From Endozoicomonas sp965208385 (lineage in GTDB: Bacteria > Pseudomonadota > Gammaproteobacteria > Pseudomonadales > Endozoicomonadaceae), in the NCBI GenBank assembly GCA_965208385.1, contig CBDBOO010000004.1:62001-126000 (forward strand): a DNA stretch of 64,000 nt, in the 5' to 3' direction. Shown here piece by piece: positions 1 through 8,139 of the stretch (its first letter is position 1; every line of letters begins with the position of its first letter). Position numbers and translations under genes: made by a program. The notes below the pieces were generated by a model that searched no databases, was not told the DNA's origin, and saw nothing but the letters and a program-made list of their open reading frames with translations.

Positions 1-2089
1 CAATGATGGCCTGCTTGCGCTCGGCAGCATTCCACTTTTTGGTGAACTCGTCCAGCGTGGCAAACTGTTTGGCGATGGTTTTGCGGGTGTAATCCTTGAA
101 GGATTCGGTGACCAGCTTGCCGTCGGTGTCGTAATACTGCACTCGCTCGGCAATGGCTTTTACGGTGACGCCGTTGACGTGGAACTTTCGGATCTTCTCT
201 CTATCTAAAGAGCCGTCATCGTCGGTTTGATCATCAACCCAAGGCGCTTCTTCACCTTCGCCTGTTTCGTAGCTGCCGTGTTCTTCGTTCAGCTCATTTG
301 CGGCATCATCTGGACTTTCTATTCCAAGATCATCTAGCTCGAAGTCTGATTCATCGCCATTGATGATGTTATCCAGATCGGAGTCTTCATCGTTGATATC
401 GTCAGGCTTGGTGTTAATGACCTTCTCCGGAATGCCATCAAAGCGTTCATCGGCAAACAGCTCGGTGGCTTTTTTAAAATCCAGAATGGTGAACCAGAGT
501 TTGTTGTAGCGATCATCAATACGGGTGCCACGGCCAATGATCTGCTTGAACTTGGTCATGGACTGGATGTTCTGATCCAGCACTACCAGTTTGCAGGTTT
601 TCGCATCGACGCCGGTGCTCATCAGCTCAGAGGTGGTGGCAATGACCGGATACGCCTTTTTCGGATTGATGAAGTTATCCAGCTGGGCTTTACCCAATTC
701 ATCATCGCCAGTGATTTTCATCACGTACTTTTCGTTCTTCGCTACCTGTTCCGGATTGAGATTCACCAGCGCCCGACGCATACGGTCAGCGTGGTCAATA
801 TCGTTACAGAAGACAATGGTCTTGGCCATTGGATCGGTACGCTTCAGGTAGTTGGTGATGGTTTGCGCTACCAGAGTGGTGCGCTCATCAATGACCATGG
901 TGCGGTCGAAGTCTTTCTGGTTGTAGATGCGATCTTCGATCAGCTCACCGTGTTCATCGGTCTGGCCTGCCGTGGGTCGCCAGCCCTGCAGGTCAACATC
1001 AATGTCCACACGCACCACTTTGTAGGGCGCAAGGAAGCCATCTTCAATGCCTTCTTTCAGGGAGTAGGTGTAGACCGGATCGCCGAAGTAATCTGCATTG
1101 GATACTTCTTCGGTTTCTTTCGGTGTGGCGGTTAATCCCACCTGTGCGGCGCTGCCGAAGTATTCGAGAATTTCTCGCCATGCGCTGTCTTCTGATGCAC
1201 TGCCCCGGTGGCACTCGTCGATGATAATCAAGTCGAAGAAATTCGGATCAACCTGCTTGTAGGCTTTTTGGGATTCTTCTGGGCCGGTCAGTGCCTGATA
1301 GAGCGCCAGATGAATTTCATAGGCGGGATCAACAGTACGCTTCTCCACCTTGGTCATGGCATTGCCAAAGGGCTGGAAGTCGTTAATGCGGGTTTGATCG
1401 ACTAAAACATTACGGTCTGCCAGAAACAGAATGCGTTTTTTGCTTTTGGCTTTCCACAGCCGCCAGATGATCTGGAAGGCGGTGTAGGTTTTGCCGGTAC
1501 CGGTTGCCATCACCAGAAGTACACGGTCTTTGCCAGAAGAAATGGCTTCTACGGTTTTGTTAATGGCCTGCAGCTGGTAGTAACGGGGCGATTTGCCTGT
1601 GCCATCATCGTGATAATCCTGAGTGATAATGGGCAGCTGTTGTTCGGTGTAGCCTTTCCAGATGCAGAACTTTTCCCACAGTTGTTGTGGTGTGGGGAAG
1701 TCTTCCAGTTTGATCGGAGTTTCAAGCTGCGTTGGGTTAGTCTTGTCGTGGAATACAAACCCATCGCCGTTAGTGGCAAAGATAAACGGTACTTCCAGTA
1801 AGCCCGCGTAATCCAGCCCTTGCTGCATACCCTTGCCAACTTCGTGTTTGTTGGCTTTGGCCTCAATTACCGCCAGTGGCATGCTGGGTTTGTGATACAG
1901 CACGACATCGGCAGATTTCACTTTCTTGCGGGCAGCCATACGACCACGAACTACTACCTTACCATCACGCAGTTTTACTTCTTGACGTATCTGGGTCATG
2001 TCGTCCCAGCCAGCGTCTTTTACTGCCGGGAGGATGAACTTGGTGATGATGTCGGTTTCAGTGAGTTTCGACTTGTCGATACTGGCCAC
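1..2089 (-). CDS. hsdR: Type I restriction enzyme R subunit HsdR (3' end beyond window)
   Basis: Motor and nuclease subunit of a type I restriction-modification enzyme. The minus-strand frame stays open from a GTG at 2089 to the left edge (about 696 codons). GTG is preceded by GGAAG at 7-nt spacing, and the protein begins MASIDKSKLTETDI, typical of EcoEI-type HsdR. Residue numbers count from this start: PD-(D/E)xK nuclease with D61 and E76-A-K78; Walker A MATGTGKT near 194-201; DECH 291-294; motif III GLTATPKE near 318; helicase motif VI IGRGTRID further on. A very acidic linker rich in D and E precedes the C-terminal domain. The frame has no stops, in contrast to the ruined hsdM and hsdS on the other side of the divergent region. 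Without M and S it should not form a working restriction complex unless partners are supplied elsewhere (inference). Confidence 0.95.
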   Translation of the reverse strand, partial: MASIDKSKLTETDIITKFILPAVKDAGWDDMTQIRQEVKLRDGKVVVRGRMAARKKVKSADVVLYHKPSMPLAVIEAKANKHEVGKGMQQGLDYAGLLEVPFIFATNGDGFVFHDKTNPTQLETPIKLEDFPTPQQLWEKFCIWKGYTEQQLPIITQDYHDDGTGKSPRYYQLQAINKTVEAISSGKDRVLLVMATGTGKTYTAFQIIWRLWKAKSKKRILFLADRNVLVDQTRINDFQPFGNAMTKVEKRTVDPAYEIHLALYQALTGPEESQKAYKQVDPNFFDLIIIDECHRGSASEDSAWREILEYFGSAAQVGLTATPKETEEVSNADYFGDPVYTYSLKEGIEDGFLAPYKVVRVDIDVDLQGWRPTAGQTDEHGELIEDRIYNQKDFDRTMVIDERTTLVAQTITNYLKRTDPMAKTIVFCNDIDHADRMRRALVNLNPEQVAKNEKYVMKITGDDELGKAQLDNFINPKKAYPVIATTSELMSTGVDAKTCKLVVLDQNIQSMTKFKQIIGRGTRIDDRYNKLWFTILDFKKATELFADERFDGIPEKVINTKPDDINDEDSDLDNIINGDESDFELDDLGIESPDDAANELNEEHGSYETGEGEEAPWVDDQTDDDGSLDREKIRKFHVNGVTVKAIAERVQYYDTDGKLVTESFKDYTRKTIAKQFATLDEFTKKWNAAERKQAII

Positions 2090-2394
2090 GGTAGCGCTTC
2101 CATCCGCATGGTAATCTGGGATGATTGTCGCATAATTTACAGGAATTTATATAGGTAGAGCGTCATTGACAATTGAGTGTTCTGTTTTTCACGATATGGA
2201 GGAGCGACAGTCAAAATTTTCTATACACATGACCTTAAAGGTAAAAATGAACTGCTCTGGTTGTTCAGACATTATGCTCAGCTCCATGGCATAAGATGAC
2301 AGCCTGCAAGAGGGAGATAATTACTGATTTTATGCATATTCAAATAATGACTGCTATATAACGGGTGTTCGTAGGTCGGGCATCTGATACGTTC

Positions 2395-2621
2395 TCAGGA
2401 TTCATCAACTTCTGGCAACTCTTTAGACACCTCGTTTACGAGAGCCCGCCAGAGACGATCTTCATCACCAAGCTGCACCCTGTACCGGGTATGGTGTTGT
2501 GCTCTTAAGCGATCAAGAGCAGCTGCTTCTCTCCTCTCCTTTCCTTTCCTTTCCTCTCCTCTCCTCTCCTCTCCTCTCCTCTCAATCTAAGCATGTCATC
2601 CTGCAGGGCACTGTGCACCAT
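2395..2621 (-). other. Small reading frame crossing a pentanucleotide repeat, currently out of frame
   Basis: On the minus strand an ATG at 2621 (second in-frame ATG at 2594) opens 13 codons that run into the AGGAG-type repeat. Past the repeat, a different frame carries 44 clean codons ending in TGA at 2395-2397, with a protein-like composition (EAAALDRLRAQHH, then VQLGDEDRLWRALVNEV). The stretch between the last leader codon and the distal frame is 53 nt, so the two halves are out of register by the present repeat count. Losing one 5-nt unit or gaining two would join them into a protein of about 75 residues. It lies upstream of hsdR on the same strand. I do not recognise the product, and whether it is translated is inference. 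Confidence 0.35.
2531..2580. repeat. Pentanucleotide simple sequence repeat, 10 units of (C/T)TCCT
   Basis: Ten consecutive pentamers: CTCCT twice, TTCCT three times, CTCCT five times, with partial units on both sides. A 5-nt unit is not a multiple of three, so slippage changes reading frame in any ORF crossing it. It lies between hsdR and fic, about 150 bp upstream of fic. Confidence 0.9.
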
Positions 2622-2622
2622 T

Positions 2623-2700
2623 ATGTCGATAAAAAGAAAATATATCGACATATTGCGTTTACATGTCGATAACTTAGACATAAGCTATCAATATGTCGAT
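2623..2700. promoter_or_regulatory. Cluster of ATGTCGAT boxes upstream of fic (candidate operator)
   Basis: The octamer ATGTCGAT occurs at 2623-2630, 2663-2670 and 2693-2700, with its inverse ATCGACAT at 2644-2651, in AT-rich sequence just upstream of the fic start. Boxes 1/2 and 2/3 form inverted repeats with 13 and 11 bp gaps. The arrangement suggests cooperative binding of a repressor. The C-terminal region of the Fic protein is one candidate binder, but no binding is shown by sequence alone. Confidence 0.55.
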
Positions 2701-2732
2701 ATTTGACGATTTTATAAACATGAGTGTTATTC

Positions 2733-3836
2733 ATGACCTGGCAACCTGATCGGCCCTATAACCAGATTCCCCTGTTACCACCAACGGTTGATCTGGAAAC
2801 CACCAAAACTCTCAAAGCCTGTATTCCCGCCAGAGCCGCATTGGCAGAGCTGAAACAGGCGGGAGAATTGCTGCCGAATCAGGGCCTGCTGATTAATTTG
2901 CTGCCGTTATTGGAAGCAAAAGACAGTTCCGAGATTGAAAATATCGTCACGACTCAAGACAAACTGTTCCAGTATGCGGCGGAAGCCAGCCAGGCTGATC
3001 CGGCCACCAAAGAGGCTCTGCGCTATCGCACCGCTCTGTCCGATGGTTTTCAGGCACTGGCAAGTCGCCCCTTATGCGTCAATACCGCCATTGAAGTCTG
3101 CAGCACCATCAAAAACAGTCAGATGGATATTCGCAAAGTGCCCGGTGTTACCCTGTCTAACGATAAAACAGGAGACGTCATTTATACCCCGCCAGCAGGA
3201 GAAAAAGTGATTCGTGATTTACTGGGTAACTGGGAAGCTTTTCTACACGCTGAAGACGAGATTGACCCACTGATAAAAATGGCGGTGGCCCATTACCAGT
3301 TTGAGGCGATTCATCCTTTTACCGATGGCAATGGCCGGACAGGACGAGTAATAAATATTCTCTACCTGCTGGAACAGGGTCTGCTCACTTTGCCTATTCT
3401 TTATCTCAGTCACTTTATTGTGCGCAACAAATCAGATTACTATCGACTACTGAACAAAGTCACCAGTGACCAGAGCTGGCAGGAGTGGGTTCTTTATATT
3501 CTTAAAGCTGTAGAATATACCGCTCGCTGGACCACCGACAAAACCAGCGGTATTCGTCAGCTGTTGGAACACACTACCGGCTATATTCAACAGCAGTTGC
3601 CCAAAATATACAGCTATGAGCTGGTGGGGGTGATTTTTGAACAACCCTACAGCCGTATCTCCAATCTGGTCGAAAAAGAGATTGCCAAACGACAGACCGC
3701 TTCTGTGTACCTGAAGCAGTTGTGCGACATTGGTGTGCTTCAGGAAATCCAGTCCGGCAAAGAAAAGCTCTTTGTTCATCCGAAACTGCTGGATCTGATG
3801 TCTCGAGACACAAACTCCTTTGATCCCTATTCCTGA
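2733..3836 (+). CDS. Fic family protein (probable AMPylator with class II inhibitory motif)
   Basis: Fic-domain enzyme, expected to transfer AMP or another nucleotide moiety from a nucleotide substrate to a hydroxyl on a target protein. 367 residues from the ATG at 2733; a GTG at 2724 would add three residues. The catalytic loop HPFTDGNGRTGR is complete at residues 194-205. An N-terminal helix carries S65-x-x-x-E69-N70, matching the (S/T)xxxE(G/N) autoinhibitory motif of class II Fic proteins. The C-terminal third (residues about 270-360) looks like a winged-helix segment, as in many Fic-HTH proteins. It starts the rightward run with hsdM, ending 31 nt upstream of it. Fic genes next to type I systems are a known association; a role in controlling this locus is inference. 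Confidence 0.88.
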   Translation: MTWQPDRPYNQIPLLPPTVDLETTKTLKACIPARAALAELKQAGELLPNQGLLINLLPLLEAKDSSEIENIVTTQDKLFQYAAEASQADPATKEALRYRTALSDGFQALASRPLCVNTAIEVCSTIKNSQMDIRKVPGVTLSNDKTGDVIYTPPAGEKVIRDLLGNWEAFLHAEDEIDPLIKMAVAHYQFEAIHPFTDGNGRTGRVINILYLLEQGLLTLPILYLSHFIVRNKSDYYRLLNKVTSDQSWQEWVLYILKAVEYTARWTTDKTSGIRQLLEHTTGYIQQQLPKIYSYELVGVIFEQPYSRISNLVEKEIAKRQTASVYLKQLCDIGVLQEIQSGKEKLFVHPKLLDLMSRDTNSFDPYS

Positions 3837-3867
3837 CTATTAACCCTTTTTTAAGACCTTATTCCCC

Positions 3868-5259
3868 ATGACCAACAACGACATCGTCCAAAAGCTCTGG
3901 AATCTCTGTGATGTGCTCCGTGACGACGGCATTAACTACTTGGACTATGTGACCGAGCTGGTCTTGCTGCTGTTTATCAAAATGGAGTCGGAGAACGTTG
4001 AAGCCGGTGTTATGGCCGAACACAAACTGCCCGACGGTTGTCGTTGGGCAGATGTCAGCAATAAAAGCGGCATGGTTCAGTACAACCATTATCGTTAGAT
4101 GCTGGTGGAACTGGGGCAGAGCCATGACCCATTACTGGCAGCGATTTATGCCGATGCCTCTACCCGTTTGGAAAAGTCTCGTCATCTGGCGCAATTAGTC
4201 AGCAGTATTGACCAGATCGACTGGTTTTCTGCCCGTGAAGATGGCTTGGGTGATCTTTATGAAGGTCTGCTGGAAATGAACTCCAGCGAAACCAAATCCG
4301 GTGCAGGACAATATTTTACCCCTCGTGCTCTCATCGACTTCATGGTGCGGATGATGAAGCTGTAACCGGGAGAAACCATTCAGAATCCGTCTGCCGGTAC
4401 AGGAGGCTTTTTGATTGCCGCGGATCGTTATATCAAGGATCAGAACGACGATCTGTTTGATCTGACAGAGAAGGAACAGCACTTTCAGATTCACGATGCC
4501 TTTATGGGTATGAAACTCTGCCAAAGGTAGAAGCCAATCCATCTTTTGGTACAACTAAAGGCGGTGACGGCGCAATCCGTGATGGCCTGACGTATCAGAC
4601 CAGCAACAATCAGTTGGCCTTTTTGCAGCATATTTATCGCCATTTGAAACCCGGTAGCCGTGCTGCCGTTGTACTTCCCGATAACGTGCTGTTTGAAGCT
4701 GGTGTTGGTACCGCGATTCGTCGCGACCTCATGAACAAATGCAATCTGCACACCATTTTACGACTTCGACGGGTATTTTTACGCTCAGGGCGTAAAAACC
4801 AATGTGCTGATTTTTACCAAAGGGACGGATGAAGACAAGTATCAGGAAGAACACTGCACTCCAAACACCTGGGTTTACGATCTGCGAACCAATATGCTCC
4901 GCTTTGGTAAGTGTAATCCGTTCAGTAAAAAGCATCTGGCGGAGTTTGAAACAGCGTACGAAGAAACTACTCGTAAAGATCAAGGTGATGAGGGCAGATG
5001 GCGTGAATTCAGCCGTGATTGGATTGCTGAACGTGGCGACTCGCTGGATATCAGTTGGCTGAAAGACGACGATGTGACCGATGCAGCGGATTTGCTGGAA
5101 CCTTCTGTTTTAGCGACAGAAGCTATGGCCGAACTGAAAAATTTGATGCTTTTTCTTGGGGCAGACGATGAAGTGCTGGCGCAGGAGCAGTTGGTCGAAG
5201 AAGAACTAGGATTAGACGAACCTGTTATTGAAGAAAGTGCAGCGGAGTCTAACGCATGA
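3868..5259 (+). pseudogene. hsdM: Type I DNA methyltransferase M subunit HsdM, multiply disrupted
   Basis: The remains of an N6-adenine methyltransferase subunit, readable in pieces. The N-terminal HsdM helical domain runs from 3868 to an in-frame TAG at 4096. The next segment (VSSIDQIDWFSAREDGLGDLYEGL in family terms) runs to a TAA at 4363, just before the AdoMet motif NPSAGTGGFL. A junction near 4500-4530 changes frame and has lost the segment between the target region and the catalytic motif, which reads NPSF instead of NPPF. Another frameshift near 4755 separates LHTILRL from the YFYAQGVKTNVL continuation. The last part is open to the TGA at 5257. Two stops, two frame changes and an internal deletion make it non-functional. 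The TGA overlaps the start of the next gene (ATGA). Confidence 0.92.
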
Positions 5260-6317
5260 GTGAGCTTTTACCGGAAGGGTATTCAGATTGGCTGAAAGAC
5301 GTTAAACAGCGAATCCTTGTCTCGCAGCAACGTGCGGCTCTGAAGGTGAATCAGGAACTTTTACAGCTTTACTGGCACATCGGCAGAGATATTCTTGAGC
5401 GTCTGAATCAGCATCAGTGGGGCAACAAGGTTATTCAGCATCTGGCTGAAGATATAAAAACGGCTTTTCCTGAACTTAAAGGCTTTTCCTATCGCAATTT
5501 AAAATATATGCGCCAGTTTGCTGAAGCCTGGCCAAGTCAGGATTTTGGGCAACAGCCTGTTGCCCAATTACCCTGGGGGCACAATCTGGTACTTCTATCT
5601 AAGTTGAAGGGTGCAGAAGTACGTCTCTCCTATGCACGTAAAACCATTGAGTACGGCTGGTCACGCAATGTACTGGAACACCAGATTGCCAGCGGTTTTA
5701 TTGAACGTGATGGCAACGCTGTGACCAACTTTGCTCAAACCCTGCCGTCCCCAACCTCTGAACTGGCTCAACAAACCACGAAAAGCCCTTATGTGTTCGA
5801 TTTTCTCTCATTGGGTGACAAACATCAGGAACGGGAGCTGGAAACTGCTCTGACAGACCATATCAGCCAGTTTTTGGTGGAGCTGGGTGCTGGGTTTGCT
5901 TATATGGGCAGACAGTTTCATCTGGCAGTGGGTGGCGATGACTTTTATATAGACCTGCTGTTCTATCACGTAAAACTGCATTGTTATGTGGTCGTGGAAT
6001 TGAAAACCGGTGCTTTCAAACCCGCTGATCTGGGACAACTGAATTTTTATCTGACAGCGGTAGACCGACAGGTAAAAACAGAGCAGGACGCACCCACCGT
6101 TGGTTTGCTGTTATGCCGATCACAAAACAGATTGGTAGCAGAATACGCCTTGTCGGATATGTCGAAACCCATGGGCATTGCTGAGTATGAACTGATGAAA
6201 TCATTGCCTGCTGATCTGGAAGACAAGTTGCCCAGTGTTGAACGGATTGAAAGCCAGTTTGCCTTGCAATTTGGTGGTGATTTCGCGATTAAAGATGATG
6301 AAGGAGGTGAGGTATGA
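5256..6317 (+). CDS. DUF1016/YhcG-type PDDEXK nuclease domain protein
   Basis: 353-residue protein of the DUF1016 (YhcG, COG4804) family. The N-terminal half is the helical DUF1016_N region (LYWHIGRDILERL, SYRNLKYMRQFAEAW). The C-terminal half is the PD-(D/E)xK-like domain, with the D of DFYIDLLFYH and the E-L-K of VVVELKTG as the expected catalytic residues. The family is often found inside type I restriction loci, as here, and members are linked to genome defence or repair; the exact role is not established. The start ATG overlaps the hsdM stop and the stop overlaps the hsdS start, both as ATGA, so it sits in an operon where hsdM and hsdS have decayed while it stayed intact. Confidence 0.9.
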   Translation: MSELLPEGYSDWLKDVKQRILVSQQRAALKVNQELLQLYWHIGRDILERLNQHQWGNKVIQHLAEDIKTAFPELKGFSYRNLKYMRQFAEAWPSQDFGQQPVAQLPWGHNLVLLSKLKGAEVRLSYARKTIEYGWSRNVLEHQIASGFIERDGNAVTNFAQTLPSPTSELAQQTTKSPYVFDFLSLGDKHQERELETALTDHISQFLVELGAGFAYMGRQFHLAVGGDDFYIDLLFYHVKLHCYVVVELKTGAFKPADLGQLNFYLTAVDRQVKTEQDAPTVGLLLCRSQNRLVAEYALSDMSKPMGIAEYELMKSLPADLEDKLPSVERIESQFALQFGGDFAIKDDEGGEV

Positions 6318-6370
6318 GTTTTCCTGCTGGGTGGTGTACAGCATTAATCTCCGACATCACTGGAGAATGA
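6314..6370 (+). pseudogene. hsdS: HsdS specificity subunit, N-terminal stub of 18 codons
   Basis: A strong Shine-Dalgarno sequence AAGGAGG (6301-6307) precedes ATG at 6314, which overlaps the previous stop. The peptide MSFPAGWCTALISDIT resembles the conserved start of HsdS (pattern MSxLPxGW...L.DI) and is followed by GGA GAA TGA. No HsdS target-recognition or conserved-repeat sequence follows. Position, overlap and N-terminus all support an hsdS truncated by deletion. Confidence 0.65.
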
Positions 6371-6605
6371 GCTGTTTTTACGGTTTGTTCAGTCATGAAC
6401 GATCTCTGAAAGTAGTGGGTTAATACTGTCGTCTATTGTAAGCCATGGGAGTTTCATCTCTCCAGGTACTTTTTCAGGAACTTTGCGAACATCCTGCGTT
6501 CAGGGAGAATGTTGTAACTTGTCGGCATATACAGCCCTGCGAACCAGTTTCAGATTTTTTCAGTTAATGAATATTGCCTCAAACCGTTGCTGATTGAGGG
6601 TGTAA
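6371..6605. other. Non-coding gap between the hsdS stub and the MITE
   Basis: No convincing gene on either strand. It probably includes the junction where the rest of hsdS was lost. No further HsdS-like sequence is readable here. Confidence 0.5.
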
Positions 6606-6765
6606 TACCATTGCCGGTTTCTAATATGCGTTATGAGCATGGCTTTTCAGACTCAGAGACAAGGCGGAGTGACGAGTCATAGCCGTAGCTATGGCGAGGA
6701 ACTCCAACGCAGGATCTGATTCTGAAAAGGCAGCGCAATAGCATAATTAGAATTCGGAAATGGTA
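6606..6765 (+). mobile_element. 160-bp MITE, copy 1
   Basis: One of three 160-bp copies in the window. Imperfect terminal inverted repeats begin TACCATTGCCGG and end ...GGAAATGGTA, flanked here by a 3-bp TAA duplication. The interior is itself an imperfect palindrome centred on CATAGCC/GGCTATG-type arms, so the single strand can fold along its whole length. It has no coding capacity. TWA target duplications are typical of PIF/Harbinger-type and IS5/IS1031-group elements, so it may be moved in trans by such a transposase (inference). Confidence 0.88.
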
Positions 6766-6956
6766 TAACCACAGGTCAGGTGATCATCTATTAGATGTGT
6801 GATCCATTGTCTGAGACAGCGCTGTCTGTTTGGAATTTACTCTTAGGATATTAAAATATAAGGATTAATTGAAAGATAACACCTGACTCGTAGTAAATAA
6901 CGAGCTATGGGCTTATGCTTGGTCGTGTATTTCTACAAAAGAATAAAAAGAACAGT

Positions 6957-7853
6957 ATGAGTAGAAAATTACCGCCACTGAAAGCTCTTCTTGCTTTTGA
7001 AACGGCTGCACGTCTGGGTAGTTTTACCAGGGCAGCCGAAGAACTCTGTGTTACCCAGGCAGCCATCAGTCAGCAGGTGCGGCATCTGGAAGAATCACTC
7101 GCGCTGAAGTTGTTTAACCGTCATCCAAGGCATCTATCTCTGACCCGTAATGGAGAGCGATTGCTGCCAGAACTGACCGATGCGTTTAATATCATGTCTG
7201 ATGCTCTATCCCGATTGGGAGAGCAGAAAACCAGCCCTCGTCTGACTGTTTCTTTGACCCCTGCGCTGGCCGCAAAATGGCTGATTCTTCGATTACCGGC
7301 ATTCTGGCGTCTTTATCCGGACATAGATTTACGACTTCATCATTCTATTACATCGGTAGACTTTGTGAATGACGATGTTGATCTGGCTATTCGCTGGGGA
7401 GAGGGTGACTGGCCCGGTCTGGTATCGGAATTTCTTATTCCGGGAGAATTAATTCCGGTATGCAGTCCTGCTTTGCTGCATGGTCGATACCCCCTGAGAA
7501 CGCCGTCAGATCTGATGCATCACACTTTGCTTCATGAAGACAGTTATGCCGACTGGCATGACTGGTTGTCACTGGCGGGTAATAAAACGGTGAAGGCCGG
7601 TGCCGGACCAATCATAGATGACAGCAACGCTTTGCTGCTGGCGGCAGCCGATGGTCAGGGCGTGGCGTTAGGGCGAATGGCTCTCATCGGTGATGATCTG
7701 GCTGCTGGTCGTCTGGTCAAACCCTTCGGCGTTAGTTTGAGGCAGAAAAACGCTTATTATCTGGTCTATCCGGAAGAGCAATCCAGTGATCCAAAAATGC
7801 AGGCTTTCCGGAGTTTTCTCAAGCAACAGGTAATGGATTCATTGGAGAGCTAG
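6957..7853 (+). CDS. LysR family transcriptional regulator, GcvA-like
   Basis: 298-residue LysR regulator. An N-terminal winged helix-turn-helix (residues about 5-65, with FTRAAEELCVTQAAISQQ as recognition region) is followed by a periplasmic-binding-protein-like effector domain. The LPPLKALLAFE start and the DVDLAIRWGEGDWPG segment are typical of the GcvA subgroup. ATG at 6957 is preferred over an in-frame ATG at 6915 because it gives the normal family N-terminus MSRKLPP. The neighbours (restriction remnant upstream, disrupted gene downstream) do not indicate a target. The true E. coli GcvA role in glycine cleavage should not be assumed. Confidence 0.88.
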   Translation: MSRKLPPLKALLAFETAARLGSFTRAAEELCVTQAAISQQVRHLEESLALKLFNRHPRHLSLTRNGERLLPELTDAFNIMSDALSRLGEQKTSPRLTVSLTPALAAKWLILRLPAFWRLYPDIDLRLHHSITSVDFVNDDVDLAIRWGEGDWPGLVSEFLIPGELIPVCSPALLHGRYPLRTPSDLMHHTLLHEDSYADWHDWLSLAGNKTVKAGAGPIIDDSNALLLAAADGQGVALGRMALIGDDLAAGRLVKPFGVSLRQKNAYYLVYPEEQSSDPKMQAFRSFLKQQVMDSLES

Positions 7854-7860
7854 CATAAAA

Positions 7861-7940
7861 AGGGTTGCTGGCTGCTCTCACTCGCTGGTATGCCAGCCCG
7901 GCCCAATCATTTACTGTATAAACTTTCGGCACTTTCCTCT
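7861..7940. repeat. ERIC-like interspersed repeat, partial copy
   Basis: The stretch with TTGCTGGCTGCTCTCACTCG, then CCCGGCCCAATCATTTACTG and TATAAACTTTCGG, resembles the right half of enterobacterial repetitive intergenic consensus elements and aligns by eye with the fuller copy at 49632-49740. It is non-coding, immediately downstream of the LysR gene. Confidence 0.45.
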
Positions 7941-8139
7941 TTTGTCGCCTGACTGCATCTTAAATACTTTGGGTATAGTGGTGTAATTAACCGGCCGATA
8001 CAGTCTCATAGATTTTATGATGAGAATGATTATGGACTCCCAACCTCCCAGCGATGCCAGCCGACCCTCTGTGCCGGGCAGTGCTCTGGATAAGGCGGTA
8101 TCCTCAAAAGAAAAATCATTGAAAAAAGGCAGGATGAAC

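Noticed and set aside
591..2158. Several plus-strand open frames opposite hsdR
   Set aside because: They are antisense shadows of the well-conserved hsdR frame and have no protein-like motifs or ribosome binding sites.
2197..2295. Short plus-strand frame starting MEERQSKF upstream of the repeat
   Set aside because: Only about 32 codons, no ribosome binding site or similarity; not supported as a gene.
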